DNA of 64,000 nt. Source: an uncultured Lachnospiraceae bacterium. Its GTDB lineage: Bacteria; Bacillota; Clostridia; Lachnospirales; Lachnospiraceae. The stretch spans positions 26,299 through 90,298 of the forward strand of contig CAJUKA010000002.1 of the NCBI GenBank assembly GCA_910586585.1. The letters are read 5' to 3'. The translations under genes and the position numbers were made by a program. This document shows, piece by piece, positions 7,953-17,130 of the stretch. The first letter of the stretch is position 1. The number at the start of each line of letters is the position of its first letter. A model generated the notes under the pieces. The model worked only from the letters and a program-made list of their open reading frames with translations. It was not told the origin of the DNA and ran no database searches.

Positions 7953-8708
7953 TTATGAATGGAATCCTTCAATTGAAAAGCGCACAGCATTGACAGGAAC
8001 ATTAAATTCACTGCTGTAAATTCTTCCTTTGGAAAGGGAGCTGCAATAGAGATGGACTTTTGACAGAATATTTCCAGCGGCGTCATAGAAGTAACCATAA
8101 CAACCCCATTTGGTATAGTCGTCATCTTGATAAGAATCACATTGATATTGGATTTTCAAGATATATTTATAATCATTAAAATTTGCATAGGTAAAGTCAT
8201 AAGGAACGAATTCATAGCTTACAAGACTGCAATAGTTGCTGCGGTTTGTGCCCAGTTTCGCCGGAATATCCATGATAACAGCAGTGGCATTGATCGTCAG
8301 ATAAGCGACAACGGACGGATTATCAATATGATATACAGCCGCGACAGTGGAGCCGCCAGTTCCATATTGAACCTGAAATGCAGCGACATTTGCAGCAAAA
8401 GCAATCGGTGTCACAGACGCTACACTGGGATCAGCGACAACGCATACCAGCTTAGATGCGTCAAAGCCCTCTCCGAGCGCAGCAGTGAAAGATGCAGAGC
8501 CGCCTTCTGTGATGGTGAGGGTATCTGTAGAAAGTATCAATCCGTTTCCAACACTTTCCTTTGCATAAACCGGCAGAGAAAATGCAGATGCTGCTGGCAA
8601 AATGATTGCCAATGTCAATATAAGTGTGAGAAGTTTAGGGAGAATCTTGTCTAATTTTTTGTTTTTTGCCTTTGTGTTTTTTTGAGTGTGTATCCACTTT
8701 ATAACCAT
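7953..8708 (-). CDS. Secreted protein with Ig-like (Big-type) domain
   Basis: A 251-residue protein with a classical export signal: basic N-terminus (KNTKAKNKKLDK), hydrophobic core LLTLILTLAIILP and a likely cleavage site near AASAFSLPVYA. Residues about 50-135 look like a bacterial Ig-like/cadherin-type beta domain (DTLTITEGGSASFTAALGEG). The C-terminal ~110 residues are rich in Tyr, Asp and Phe and beta-prone, with several Cys, and are unfamiliar. No LPXTG or transmembrane anchor is visible, so it may be released or bound non-covalently. The start has GGGG 6 nt upstream. It is the only minus-strand gene of the window. Confidence 0.85.
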   Translation of the reverse strand: MVIKWIHTQKNTKAKNKKLDKILPKLLTLILTLAIILPAASAFSLPVYAKESVGNGLILSTDTLTITEGGSASFTAALGEGFDASKLVCVVADPSVASVTPIAFAANVAAFQVQYGTGGSTVAAVYHIDNPSVVAYLTINATAVIMDIPAKLGTNRSNYCSLVSYEFVPYDFTYANFNDYKYILKIQYQCDSYQDDDYTKWGCYGYFYDAAGNILSKVHLYCSSLSKGRIYSSEFNVPVNAVRFSIEGFHS

Positions 8709-8783
8709 ATTTTACCCCATTTCTGCGCTGCTTTTTGCGTATATCGAGTTTGTGGCAAGCAACGCGCAGACACAAATCTCGCG

Positions 8784-8853
8784 ATTGAAAAGTTTAATTT
8801 TCAATCTTTGAAAAGTTTAATTTTCAATCTTTGAAAAGTTTAATTTTCAATCT
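8784..8853. repeat. Three tandem copies of a 23-24-bp palindromic unit
   Basis: The unit TTGAAAAGTTTAATTTTCAA plus TCT occurs three times head to tail; the middle copy has one extra T. Each copy is an inverted repeat (TTGAAAA / TTTTCAA). The array lies between the minus-strand promoter at 8881-8910 and the secreted-protein gene, so it would be in that gene's 5' leader. It could be a set of operator sites, a protein-binding array or leader hairpins. Confidence 0.9.
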
Positions 8854-8880
8854 TGCTCCTTCCATATTTGTTTTCCTTTT

Positions 8881-8910
8881 ATTATAATGATAAAGTATCC
8901 AAGCTGACAA
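8881..8910 (-). promoter_or_regulatory. Sigma-A-like promoter for the secreted protein gene
   Basis: On the minus strand, TTGTCA (plus-strand 8905-8910) and TATAAT (8881-8886) are separated by 18 bp. It points toward the secreted-protein gene and would give a leader of about 165 nt containing the triple palindrome. The rest of 8709-9153 shows no convincing gene. Confidence 0.6.
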
Positions 8911-9153
8911 GGCAAGTGGGAAAATTTTATAGTAATTTTCTAAATCGGTTTTCTATCGTGCAACGGTTTCCACAAATAAATATAAAAGTTAAATTAATTA
9001 AGAGAAATTCGCTTTTATTTTGCATGCTTTTCGTATAAAATAGCAGAGGAAGTCCAATAAGATGTAGCACGAGTTCAGCCATGCAGTATGGGATGTATAA
9101 TCCGGAAGTTTATGAATGATAAAGCTGAACTGTCACAAGATGTATGGGGTTCA

Positions 9154-9183
9154 TTGACAACGCACTGACCAGTGCAGATTGTA
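9154..9183 (+). promoter_or_regulatory. Putative promoter with palindromic operator before the RND genes
   Basis: TTGACA at 9154-9159 is a perfect -35 element. Directly downstream is a perfect 14-bp inverted repeat, GCACTG-AC-CAGTGC at 9162-9175, placed where a repressor would block RNA polymerase. The -10 is poor (ATTGTA near 9178-9183 with an 18-bp spacer), so the promoter assignment is weaker than the operator. TetR-family operators often look like this, but no TetR gene is present in the window. Confidence 0.55.
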
Positions 9184-9207
9184 ACACGCTGTAGGAGAGG
9201 AAACAAT

Positions 9208-10692
9208 ATGAAAAACAGACAAAAAAATTCAGCACTGCTTTTATGTATTGCAATCATGTCATCAGCTCTTTGGGGTTGTGGCCAGACGATTGTTGAAGAG
9301 ACAGCCGAAGATGTAGCTGTGGTAGAGGTAGCAAATCCAAAGATTGGGGATCTTAAACTTAGTGGTAATTTTATAGCGACTATCAATCCGGATGAGTCTG
9401 TATATGTGATTCCCAAAACGACGGGTGAAGTGCTTGAGGTAATGGTAGAGGCAGGGGATGTTGTGAAAGAGGGCGATGTGCTTGCAGTTCTTGATGATAC
9501 TCTGGCACAGATTTCTATGAGAACAGCGCAGATCAATCTTGAGAATGCCCAACACTCCTATAATCTTTCTTATGGAGAAGGAGCCTCGACGCTCAATGAT
9601 ATGCAGTCAGATAATAATGTGACACAAGTAGAAGACGGGGTTAACAAGCTTCAGGAAAATCTTGTTGATGCGATGGATGCCCTTGAGAGAACAAAAGGTG
9701 ACTTAAAAGATAAAGAGAATGAATTGGCAGATTTAAAAGAAGAGTATGATTTTGTAGATGATGTGGACGAGATCAAGGATTATGCAGATACATTTGACAA
9801 AAATACGCCAGAAGGAGCGGGCGACTATGCGGCAGCAATGCAGCGCTATCAGGCAGCGGCAGCAGCGGTAGCACCGGTAGAAGCAGCAATCTCACAGTAC
9901 AAATCAGCGATTGATAAATGTGAGGAAACAATTGAATCGCTTCAAGATGAAATTGATAATACTTACGATACTTACAGCCAGACAGTCACATCACAGAATA
10001 TCAGCAATGGAGAATTGCGCGACGAACAAAAGAAGGTATCACAAAACGGTATTTCCGCTGCCAGGCTGAATATTGAGCAGTTAGAAGAACAGTTAGAAGC
10101 ATATACAATCACAGCGACAATTTCCGGGGTGGTGGAAGCTGTTAATGTCAAAACACATGATTTTGCTTCGACAGGAAATCCTGCATTTGTTATATCAAAC
10201 AAGGATGCAATGGTAGCAACGTATTATGTCAGTGAGGATGTGCGAAACACACTTTCTGCAGGACAGAAAATTACATTGGATAAAGATAACAAAACTTATG
10301 ATGGAGAAGTGATAGAGATTGGAAGCGCAGTAGATGCATCAACAGGTTTGTTCAAAATCAAAGCTGCTGTCAGAGGGGATACATCAGGGCTGCTTTCCGG
10401 AACAAAAGCAACTGTGACAACAGATACATATCATGAAAACAACGCAGTAATTATTCCATATGATGCCGTTTATTATGACGGTGCGCAGGCATATGTTTAT
10501 ATCGTAGAAGAAGGAAGGGCAAAGAAAACCAATATTACAACAGGACTGTATGATATTGAAAATATTGTTGTGACAGAAGGGCTTGCAAGTGATGATCTTG
10601 TCATTACAACTTGGTCTGCGCAGCTTCGTGAAGGCGTGGAGGTTTCAGTGAGTGATCCCGCGCATGCAGCAGAAGACAACACACAGAAATAG
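9208..10692 (+). CDS. RND-type periplasmic-adaptor-like (HlyD/MFP) lipoprotein
   Basis: Membrane fusion/adaptor subunit that works with the RND pump encoded 15 nt downstream. It has 494 residues. The N-terminus is a lipoprotein signal with lipobox ALWGC, so it should be anchored outside the membrane. A lipoyl-like hybrid motif follows (IPKTTGEVLEVMVEAGDVVK), then a long Ala/Glu/Asp-rich coiled coil (about residues 100-290), the second lipoyl half and beta-barrel domains (GTKATVTTDTY). The ATG at 9208 is chosen for AGGAGAGG at 9193-9200. Exporters of this kind in single-membrane bacteria have no outer-membrane channel; substrate unknown. Confidence 0.9.
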   Translation: MKNRQKNSALLLCIAIMSSALWGCGQTIVEETAEDVAVVEVANPKIGDLKLSGNFIATINPDESVYVIPKTTGEVLEVMVEAGDVVKEGDVLAVLDDTLAQISMRTAQINLENAQHSYNLSYGEGASTLNDMQSDNNVTQVEDGVNKLQENLVDAMDALERTKGDLKDKENELADLKEEYDFVDDVDEIKDYADTFDKNTPEGAGDYAAAMQRYQAAAAAVAPVEAAISQYKSAIDKCEETIESLQDEIDNTYDTYSQTVTSQNISNGELRDEQKKVSQNGISAARLNIEQLEEQLEAYTITATISGVVEAVNVKTHDFASTGNPAFVISNKDAMVATYYVSEDVRNTLSAGQKITLDKDNKTYDGEVIEIGSAVDASTGLFKIKAAVRGDTSGLLSGTKATVTTDTYHENNAVIIPYDAVYYDGAQAYVYIVEEGRAKKTNITTGLYDIENIVVTEGLASDDLVITTWSAQLREGVEVSVSDPAHAAEDNTQK

Positions 10693-10706
10693 GAGGGCGT
10701 GGGTAG

Positions 10707-13700
10707 ATGAGTTCCTTGACTAAACTGGCCCTCAAAAGGCCCGTTTCGGCACTTTTGATCGTGCTTGCATTGTTTGTTTTTGGTATTGGTTCTGTTTTTG
10801 GGTTCAAGATGGAGCTGACACCGGACCTGGAAATGCCGATGCTGTTTGTCATGACAATATATCAGGGCGGTGATCCTGAGACAACAGAAGAATTGGTCAC
10901 AAAAGTTATGGAAGATGCCGGAAAAACGCTTTCTGGTGTGGATTCTGTGACATCACAGACAACAGAAAATATGTCTTTGGTAATGTTTTCGTATGAGTAT
11001 GGCACAGATATTGACGAGGCTTATGCAGATCTTAGAAGCGCTGTGGATACTGCGTCCTTAAGTCTTCCGGAAGATGCACAGGACCCTGTTATCATTGAGA
11101 TGAATATGAATGCACAGGACATGATGACATTATCTGTGACGTCAACCGGCGATACAGATGTGCTGACTTTTGTGGAAGATGAACTCAAACCAGAGCTGGA
11201 GAGATTATCGGATGTTGCGCAGATTACGGTGTCTGGAGGTGAAGAGGATTATATCAGAATCCAGCTTCACAGTGATAAGATGCAGCAGTATGGCGTCACA
11301 ATGGCAAATGTAAAGTCGTATATTTTGACGACAGATTTTACGATTCCTATTGGAAGCGTGGAACAGGGAGCGCAGAGCATCAGCGCATCTGCTTCCTCAA
11401 AACCGGAAAATCTGATGGATTTGCAAAATATTCCTATTATAACTGCAAAAGGTACTACAATAGCGCTTTCGGATATTGCGACTGTGACAATGGCATCCAA
11501 GGCAAATGACAGTATCAGCCGTTTTAATGGACAGGAAAGCATCAGTATCGGTATTGCAAAAGTGCAGAGCGAGGGAACGGTAGATGTATCCAACCATGTA
11601 AGATCATTGATTCAAAAAACATCTGCAAAGAACTCTGCTATACAGATATCTGTTGCATACGATGCTGCTGACAGTATTAAGTCCTCTTTAAGCTCTGTGG
11701 CAGAAACGCTAATACTGGGTGTTCTGTTTTCCATGCTTGTTTTATTTATATTTTTCGGTGATTTTAAAGCTAGTCTTATTGTTGGAAGCTCGATGCCCAT
11801 ATCCTTGTTTGCGACGCTTATTTTTATGAGTTTTGCCGGATTTTCGCTGAATGTTGTCACAATGGGAGCGCTTGTTATTGCGATTGGTATGATGGTAGAT
11901 TCGTCTATTGTCGTACTGGAAAGTTGTTTTCGTTTAAAAGATGAACGGCCTGATTATAAAGATGCGGCGCTAGTAGGAACGAAAATAGTGGCTTCCTCTG
12001 TATCAGCGTCAACCATAACAACAGTTGTTGTATATCTTCCTTTGGCGACGATGAAAGGATTGGCCGGACAGCTTTTTTCACAGCTGGGATTTACAATTAT
12101 TTTTGCGATGATGTCCTCGCTGATTGTTGCAATCACGCTGATTCCTATCTTTTTCTGGAAATATAGACCAAAAGAAAAGAAGGATACATTGGCAAACAGA
12201 ATTGTACGATCGGTTGGAAATGGGTACAAGACACTGTTGGACCATATCATGTTAAAGAAAAAGACGGTTATGACTGTATCCGTTTTGCTTTTAATCCTCG
12301 CATTATTTCTAGCAAGCCAGCTTGACAGAGAATTGATGTCAGCAACAGGACTTGACAATATGAGCATTTCTATAGAGCAGCGTTCAGGTACACGTCTTGC
12401 AGTGATGGATGAAAATATACAATCAATTGAACAGATGGTGATTGATGATCCGGATTTTGCGGGATGCAATCTGACAATCAGCGGATCTTCCGCAACGATT
12501 ACAGCTTATCCAGCGGAAGATTGTATAAAGAGCATCAATGAGCTGGTCGATGCATACAATCAAAAACTCAAAAATAATACGAATATGAGTGTGATTGTCT
12601 CTGCGGCTGGAAGCGGAATGTCATCTATGATGAGTGTTAGTTCAAGTACAGAAATCGATCTTAGCGGTGACAGTATCGAAGATTTGAAGATTGCTGCAAG
12701 ATATGTAGAATCGTTAATGATGAAGGTTCCCGGAGTCATCAAAACGTCAAGCAATATCACGTCAGACGCAACGCAGGCAAAAATACAGATTGATCCACTG
12801 AAGTGTATGAATATGGGGCTTACTGCTGTGCAGGTGGCAAGTGAGATGTACAATGCAAGCAGTGGTGTTGCTGTCATGGATATGACAATCGACACAAACG
12901 AATATTCTGTAAGATTGGAATATCCCGACGGCAGCTATGCTGATATGAATCAGCTTCTGAACCTGGAAATTCTAACGCCGATGGGCAGTGCGATTACAGT
13001 GGGAGATGTCGCAGAGGCAGTGTATACGGATGTGCCAGATACACTTGTCAGAGAGGATGGAAAGTATCAGGTGGCAATTACTGCCTATACGACAGATGCT
13101 GCAAAGTTTACAGCAAAGGATGCGATAAATGAAGCAGTAAAAACAGCAGAGGAAAACGGGAGTTTTCCAGAGGGTGTCAGTCAGACACAAAATATGATGA
13201 CAGAGATGATGATGGAAGAATTTACCGCGATTGGAAAGGCGATTGCGATTGCAGTATTTTTGATTTTCCTTGTTATGGCAATGCAGTTTGAATCACCAAT
13301 TTTTTCACTTATGGTAATGCTGAGTATTCCGTTTAGTTTGATTGGTTCTTTTTTCCTATTGTTTATATCAGGTTCTACTTTGAACATGACTTCTTTGATG
13401 GGTGTACTGATGTTGGTGGGTATTGTTGTGAATAATGGTATTTTGTATGTTGATACAACAAATCAGCTCAAAGAGACGATGGCTTTGAATGATGCGCTGA
13501 TGGAGAGCGGCAGACTTCGTCTGAGACCGATTTTGATGACAACATTAACAACCATTTTGTCAATGATACCAATGATTTTTACCCAAAATGAAAACGCGGC
13601 AATGATGAAAGGCATGTCACTGATTATTATTGGCGGTCTGATTACGTCTACATTGTTGATTTTGCTGCTGCTTCCTAGTTTCTATCTGCTGATGAGCAAA

Positions 13701-13775
13701 CAGGGAAGACAGGAGGCAAAGGAGAGAAGACGAATGAAACGTCAAAGAAAACTAGATTTAAAAAATAATAAATAA
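10707..13775 (+). CDS. RND-family efflux transporter (AcrB-like)
   Basis: Proton-driven RND permease of 1022 residues, with the standard duplicated layout: TM1 near residues 12-32 (ALLIVLALFVFGIGSVFG), a large extracellular loop, TM2-6 (about 330-475), TM7 near 525, a second loop and TM8-12 (about 840-1000). The TM4 proton-relay segment reads GMMVDSSIVVLES: the first of the two AcrB aspartates (D407 position) is kept and the second is Ser. The next gene is preceded by a terminator, so this is the end of a two-gene operon with the adaptor. Drug, lipid or peptide export are all possible. Confidence 0.93.
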   Translation: MSSLTKLALKRPVSALLIVLALFVFGIGSVFGFKMELTPDLEMPMLFVMTIYQGGDPETTEELVTKVMEDAGKTLSGVDSVTSQTTENMSLVMFSYEYGTDIDEAYADLRSAVDTASLSLPEDAQDPVIIEMNMNAQDMMTLSVTSTGDTDVLTFVEDELKPELERLSDVAQITVSGGEEDYIRIQLHSDKMQQYGVTMANVKSYILTTDFTIPIGSVEQGAQSISASASSKPENLMDLQNIPIITAKGTTIALSDIATVTMASKANDSISRFNGQESISIGIAKVQSEGTVDVSNHVRSLIQKTSAKNSAIQISVAYDAADSIKSSLSSVAETLILGVLFSMLVLFIFFGDFKASLIVGSSMPISLFATLIFMSFAGFSLNVVTMGALVIAIGMMVDSSIVVLESCFRLKDERPDYKDAALVGTKIVASSVSASTITTVVVYLPLATMKGLAGQLFSQLGFTIIFAMMSSLIVAITLIPIFFWKYRPKEKKDTLANRIVRSVGNGYKTLLDHIMLKKKTVMTVSVLLLILALFLASQLDRELMSATGLDNMSISIEQRSGTRLAVMDENIQSIEQMVIDDPDFAGCNLTISGSSATITAYPAEDCIKSINELVDAYNQKLKNNTNMSVIVSAAGSGMSSMMSVSSSTEIDLSGDSIEDLKIAARYVESLMMKVPGVIKTSSNITSDATQAKIQIDPLKCMNMGLTAVQVASEMYNASSGVAVMDMTIDTNEYSVRLEYPDGSYADMNQLLNLEILTPMGSAITVGDVAEAVYTDVPDTLVREDGKYQVAITAYTTDAAKFTAKDAINEAVKTAEENGSFPEGVSQTQNMMTEMMMEEFTAIGKAIAIAVFLIFLVMAMQFESPIFSLMVMLSIPFSLIGSFFLLFISGSTLNMTSLMGVLMLVGIVVNNGILYVDTTNQLKETMALNDALMESGRLRLRPILMTTLTTILSMIPMIFTQNENAAMMKGMSLIIIGGLITSTLLILLLLPSFYLLMSKQGRQEAKERRRMKRQRKLDLKNNK

Positions 13776-13786
13776 TGCTTTTGTTT

Positions 13787-13823
13787 GGGCGTATTTGAAG
13801 ATTGTTGATTTTCAAATACGCCC
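13787..13823 (+). terminator. Rho-independent-like terminator after the RND operon
   Basis: A 13-bp perfect stem, GGGCGTATTTGAA at 13787-13799 with TTCAAATACGCCC at 13811-13823, and an 11-nt loop. The downstream sequence is only moderately T-rich (GATGTGTTTATTTT), so efficiency is uncertain, but the position 11 nt after the RND stop fits. Confidence 0.75.
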
Positions 13824-13895
13824 GATGTGTTTATTTTGAAAAAAAGTCCATATACTACAGTTATTCGAGTGAATTAATGATAAGGTAGTGAATGG

Positions 13896-15170
13896 ATGAG
13901 AACAAAAAAGATGAGACAGAGCACATTCAGCAGACGCATGAGATATATTTTGTTTTTGTATATTTTTCTGGGATTTGCCATAGGGCTGTTCTGCTGGGCG
14001 ACGTATGCATATTATCAGAATACAGTGCCAAGTACAATTAGCATCAAGGCGGGGACAAGTGAAAAAATAAATCTGCGCATTCCAGCATCAGGAGTGATGA
14101 GCACAGATTCGGATACAGTACTGGCATTAAATCAGCCATTAACCATTGTTGCCGGAGAGAATACCAGTTCTTATCAGATGAGACTGAAACTTTTTGGGGT
14201 TCTGCCACTCAAAAACGTAGACATACAAGTAATAGAAAATACCACTCTGACACCAATAGGCAGGCCAATTGGCATTTATGTCAAAACGCAGGGAGTGCTG
14301 GTGGTGGATACAGGAAGTTTTGATGGGAGCAATGGAAACAAATGCGCACCTTCGGAATACAAACTTCAGTCGGGAGATTATCTGACAGCAATGGACGGGG
14401 TTGCTATCAATGACAAAAAGCAGATCAAAGCCTATATTGAAGCTGGAAACGGAGCAGAAATTATCTTTCAGGTTTCCAGAAAAGATGAGATCATTCAGGT
14501 AAAAATAAAACCAGAACAGGACGAAAATCAAGTCTACAAAATGGGAGCTTGGCTGAGGGACAGTGCTCAGGGAATTGGAACAATGACCTATCTTGACAGT
14601 CAGAACCGATTTGGGGCGCTTGGACATGGCATCAATGACATGGATACAGGAGAACTGCTGAAGCTTGGCAGCGGGCTTTTGTATCACACCGAGATTGTGG
14701 CAGTCAAACGCGGTGAAAAAGGAAATCCCGGAGAACTTACCGGAGTTATCGAATACAAGCCAGACCAAGTATCCGGTGTGATTGTTGACAATACTGCGCA
14801 AGGAATTTATGGTGTGGCAAACGCTGAACTTTTGAATGAATATACCGCAGGAAATGAGTCGCTTCCAATTGCGCTCAAACAGGAGGTGACAACTGGCGCG
14901 GCGCAAATATTGTGTTCGATCAATGGAAAAGCAGAATATTATGATGTGGAAATAACAAAGCTTTCTCCCGGAAATGAAGCGCTAAACCGTCAGATATCAT
15001 TAAAGGTTACAGACCCGGAACTATTGATGATTACTGGAGGGATTGTTCAGGGAATGAGCGGCGCTCCGATTATACAGAATGGAAAGTTTGTAGGCGCTGT
15101 CACCCATGTGCTGGTGCAGGACAGCACCAAAGGGTACGGGATATTTATTGAGGATATGCTGGGGCATTAA
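13896..15170 (+). CDS. spoIVB: SpoIVB serine peptidase (S55 family)
   Basis: Sporulation signalling protease; in Bacillus it is made in the forespore and crosses to the intermembrane space, where it cleaves SpoIVFA to activate pro-sigma-K processing. It has 424 residues. One N-terminal membrane segment (about 19-40, FLYIFLGFAIGLFCWATYAY) is followed by a PDZ domain around 130-210 (LQSGDYLTAMDGVAI). The S55 domain has the His motif ALGHGIND and the catalytic Ser in GMSGAP (Ser near 388). Its presence argues for an endospore former. The usual downstream gene spo0A is missing here. Confidence 0.95.
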   Translation: MRTKKMRQSTFSRRMRYILFLYIFLGFAIGLFCWATYAYYQNTVPSTISIKAGTSEKINLRIPASGVMSTDSDTVLALNQPLTIVAGENTSSYQMRLKLFGVLPLKNVDIQVIENTTLTPIGRPIGIYVKTQGVLVVDTGSFDGSNGNKCAPSEYKLQSGDYLTAMDGVAINDKKQIKAYIEAGNGAEIIFQVSRKDEIIQVKIKPEQDENQVYKMGAWLRDSAQGIGTMTYLDSQNRFGALGHGINDMDTGELLKLGSGLLYHTEIVAVKRGEKGNPGELTGVIEYKPDQVSGVIVDNTAQGIYGVANAELLNEYTAGNESLPIALKQEVTTGAAQILCSINGKAEYYDVEITKLSPGNEALNRQISLKVTDPELLMITGGIVQGMSGAPIIQNGKFVGAVTHVLVQDSTKGYGIFIEDMLGH

Positions 15171-15276
15171 TTAACAACCTTTTCCACTTGCAGGGTATGG
15201 AAATATATATTTATACCAATTGTTTGACAGAATTTTTGGTAAAGAATTTTGATAAAATATGATGTTGAAAACAATA

Positions 15277-15334
15277 ATTGTACAATATGTCTCTGATAAG
15301 CGAAAGAAATCATGCATATTGTACAATCGTTTTT
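15277..15334 (+). terminator. Inverted repeat / probable terminator after spoIVB
   Basis: A perfect 13-bp inverted repeat (ATTGTACAATATG 15277-15289; CATATTGTACAAT 15315-15327) with a 25-nt loop, followed by CG and five T. The stem is A+T-rich and the loop long, so it could also be a regulatory or DNA-binding site. Together with the promoter at 15379 it separates spoIVB from the glycan island. Confidence 0.6.
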
Positions 15335-15378
15335 ATTATTGGAACTATCGATAAAATCTGATGGATTAGAATATAAAA

Positions 15379-15407
15379 TTGACAAATGCTATTATGTGAA
15401 GTATAAT
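15379..15407 (+). promoter_or_regulatory. Consensus sigma-A promoter of the glycan island
   Basis: A perfect TTGACA at 15379-15384, 17-bp spacer and perfect TATAAT at 15402-15407. The resulting leader to the start at 15543 is about 130 nt and A+T-rich with small weak stems; I recognise no riboswitch in it. Confidence 0.9.
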
Positions 15408-15542
15408 TTAAGACGATATAATCATTGATGTAATAATTCAATTATTTTTTGTACCTTTTAGAAAGGTGTATGTATTTTATTTTATATAAAAATACAGGCA
15501 TGATACTATATTTTATGCCATTGGCAGCAGGGGGAATTGGTA

Positions 15543-16910
15543 ATGAGAAAAGCGCAGAAGCAGGAAATATTAGATTTTATAGAAAGTCTGCATCAGGCGC
15601 ATGAAGAAATCAAAGCAGCATTACAGCAAAACAATCTGATTTTGGTGCAGAATATGCTTGCAGAGTGTCAGGAGTTCGCCATATCCCTTGGAGAAAACAT
15701 TGAGAAACTTGAAGGAGAAGGACATGTCACGGTATCTTGCATAGAGGAATACTGTGAAACGATATTTCACACGTATAAAAAAATAGCGGACAATCAGTTT
15801 CAGGAAAATAAAATCTATAAGGGTTTAAAAAAACAGCTTCTTAAAATTGAAAACAGTGCAAAGAATGATATTACAGTTCGAAAGGAAGTCGTTTTTCTTC
15901 CGTACAAAGCAAGCATGTGGGATAGTTTGGAAAGTATTTATCTTGCAGCAAAAGAAGATCCTAATTGTGATGCATACTGTATTCCGATTCCTTATTATGA
16001 TAAAAATCCAGACGGCAGTTTCAGAGAACTGCATTATGAGGGGGCAGAGTATCCCGATTTTGTGACAATTACCAGTTATGAAGAATATGATTTTGAGAAA
16101 AGAAAGCCAGATGCTATTTATATACATAATCCATATGATAATTTTAATCTGGTAACGAGCGTACATCCATTCTTTTTCTCAAAGAACTTAAAACAGTTTA
16201 CAGATATGCTGGTGTATATACCTTATTTTATTCTAAATGAAATAGATCCAGACAATCAGGAAGCTATTGATGGGATGAAGCATTTTATCTGGACGCCGGG
16301 TGTTATCAATGCAGATAAGGTAGTGGTTCAGTCAGAAAAAATGAAACGCATTTATGTGAAGGAATACATCAGGGCGGCGAAAGAAAATGGCTTGGACGGG
16401 AAACATCTGGACAAAGACTATCTTGAACAGAAAATATTAGGGCTTGGTTCTCCAAAGATTGACAAAGTATTGAGTACAAAAAAAGAAAATTTAGAGATAC
16501 CAAAAGACTGGCTCAAAATTATCCAAAAGCCAGATGGAAGCTGGAAGAAAATTATCTTTTATAATACAAGCGTTGGCGCCCTGTTGAAACATAACGAAAA
16601 AATGCTGGAAAAAATGGAATATGTGTTTCGCATATTTAAAGAAAATCAGGATGAAGTGGCGCTTTTGTGGCGTCCCCATCCATTAATTAAAGCAACCGTC
16701 TCCTCAATGCGCCCAAAGTTGTGGCAGGAATATGACAGACTTGTAAAGCGATATTTAGAAGAAGGCTGGGGAATCTATGACGACACTGCGGATGTGGACA
16801 GGGCAATTGCACTAAGCGATGCCTATTACGGAGACGGCAGCAGCATCGTACAGATGTACAAAGAAACAGGGAAACCGATAATGATGCAGAATGTGGAGAT
16901 TTTGGAGTAG
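15543..16910 (+). CDS. CDP-glycerol glycerophosphotransferase-like GT-B protein
   Basis: A 455-residue soluble protein. The N-terminal ~110 residues are helical (ALQQNNLILVQNMLAECQEF). The remainder resembles the GT-B fold of TagF/TarF-type polyol-phosphate or capsule transferases: VVFLPYKASMWDSLESI in the first half, LLWRPHP and AYYGDGSSIVQMYKETGKP in the nucleotide-binding half. The ATG at 15543 lies 8 nt after GGGGG; an in-frame TTG at 15537 is too close. It has its own promoter upstream and is separated from the next gene by another promoter. The acceptor may be a wall polymer or a protein glycan; substrate not predictable. Confidence 0.75.
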   Translation: MRKAQKQEILDFIESLHQAHEEIKAALQQNNLILVQNMLAECQEFAISLGENIEKLEGEGHVTVSCIEEYCETIFHTYKKIADNQFQENKIYKGLKKQLLKIENSAKNDITVRKEVVFLPYKASMWDSLESIYLAAKEDPNCDAYCIPIPYYDKNPDGSFRELHYEGAEYPDFVTITSYEEYDFEKRKPDAIYIHNPYDNFNLVTSVHPFFFSKNLKQFTDMLVYIPYFILNEIDPDNQEAIDGMKHFIWTPGVINADKVVVQSEKMKRIYVKEYIRAAKENGLDGKHLDKDYLEQKILGLGSPKIDKVLSTKKENLEIPKDWLKIIQKPDGSWKKIIFYNTSVGALLKHNEKMLEKMEYVFRIFKENQDEVALLWRPHPLIKATVSSMRPKLWQEYDRLVKRYLEEGWGIYDDTADVDRAIALSDAYYGDGSSIVQMYKETGKPIMMQNVEILE

Positions 16911-17053
16911 CTGTTGTTATTTATAGAGAAAAGAACCTTGACAATTTCATACTTTATATCTAAAGAAGTAGCTACAGTTTAAATTTGGCGAACTCTGCCA
17001 TGGATACGTATTGTGACAATGATAAAATAACAAAACATATATTCGAATTTTTG

Positions 17054-17082
17054 TTGACGTATATAGAGTCTTATGGTACAAT
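17054..17082 (+). promoter_or_regulatory. Sigma-A-type promoter for the aspartyl-protease pair
   Basis: TTGACG at 17054-17059, 17-bp spacer, TACAAT at 17077-17082, 48 bp before the start codon at 17131. With the terminator at 17830 it makes the next two genes a self-contained unit inside the island. Confidence 0.8.
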
Positions 17083-17130
17083 AAATATAAGACAATAGTG
17101 GGTAGCAATTTATTAAAGGAGACAGGTTGT

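Noticed and set aside
7953..8654. A 175-codon plus-strand open frame at 8127-8654
   Set aside because: It lies antisense inside the secreted-protein gene, which has a clear signal peptide, ribosome site and promoter; the plus-strand translation is Cys/Arg/Ser-rich and resembles nothing.
8784..8853. CRISPR array
   Set aside because: The three 23-24-bp repeats are directly adjacent with no spacers, and no cas genes are nearby.
13850..13895. Sigma-G promoter for spoIVB
   Set aside because: Forespore expression would be expected, but I could not find convincing -35/-10 elements with correct spacing in this short gap.
15408..15542. Riboswitch in the leader of the first island gene
   Set aside because: Only weak A+T-rich stems are visible, and I recognise no aptamer consensus.
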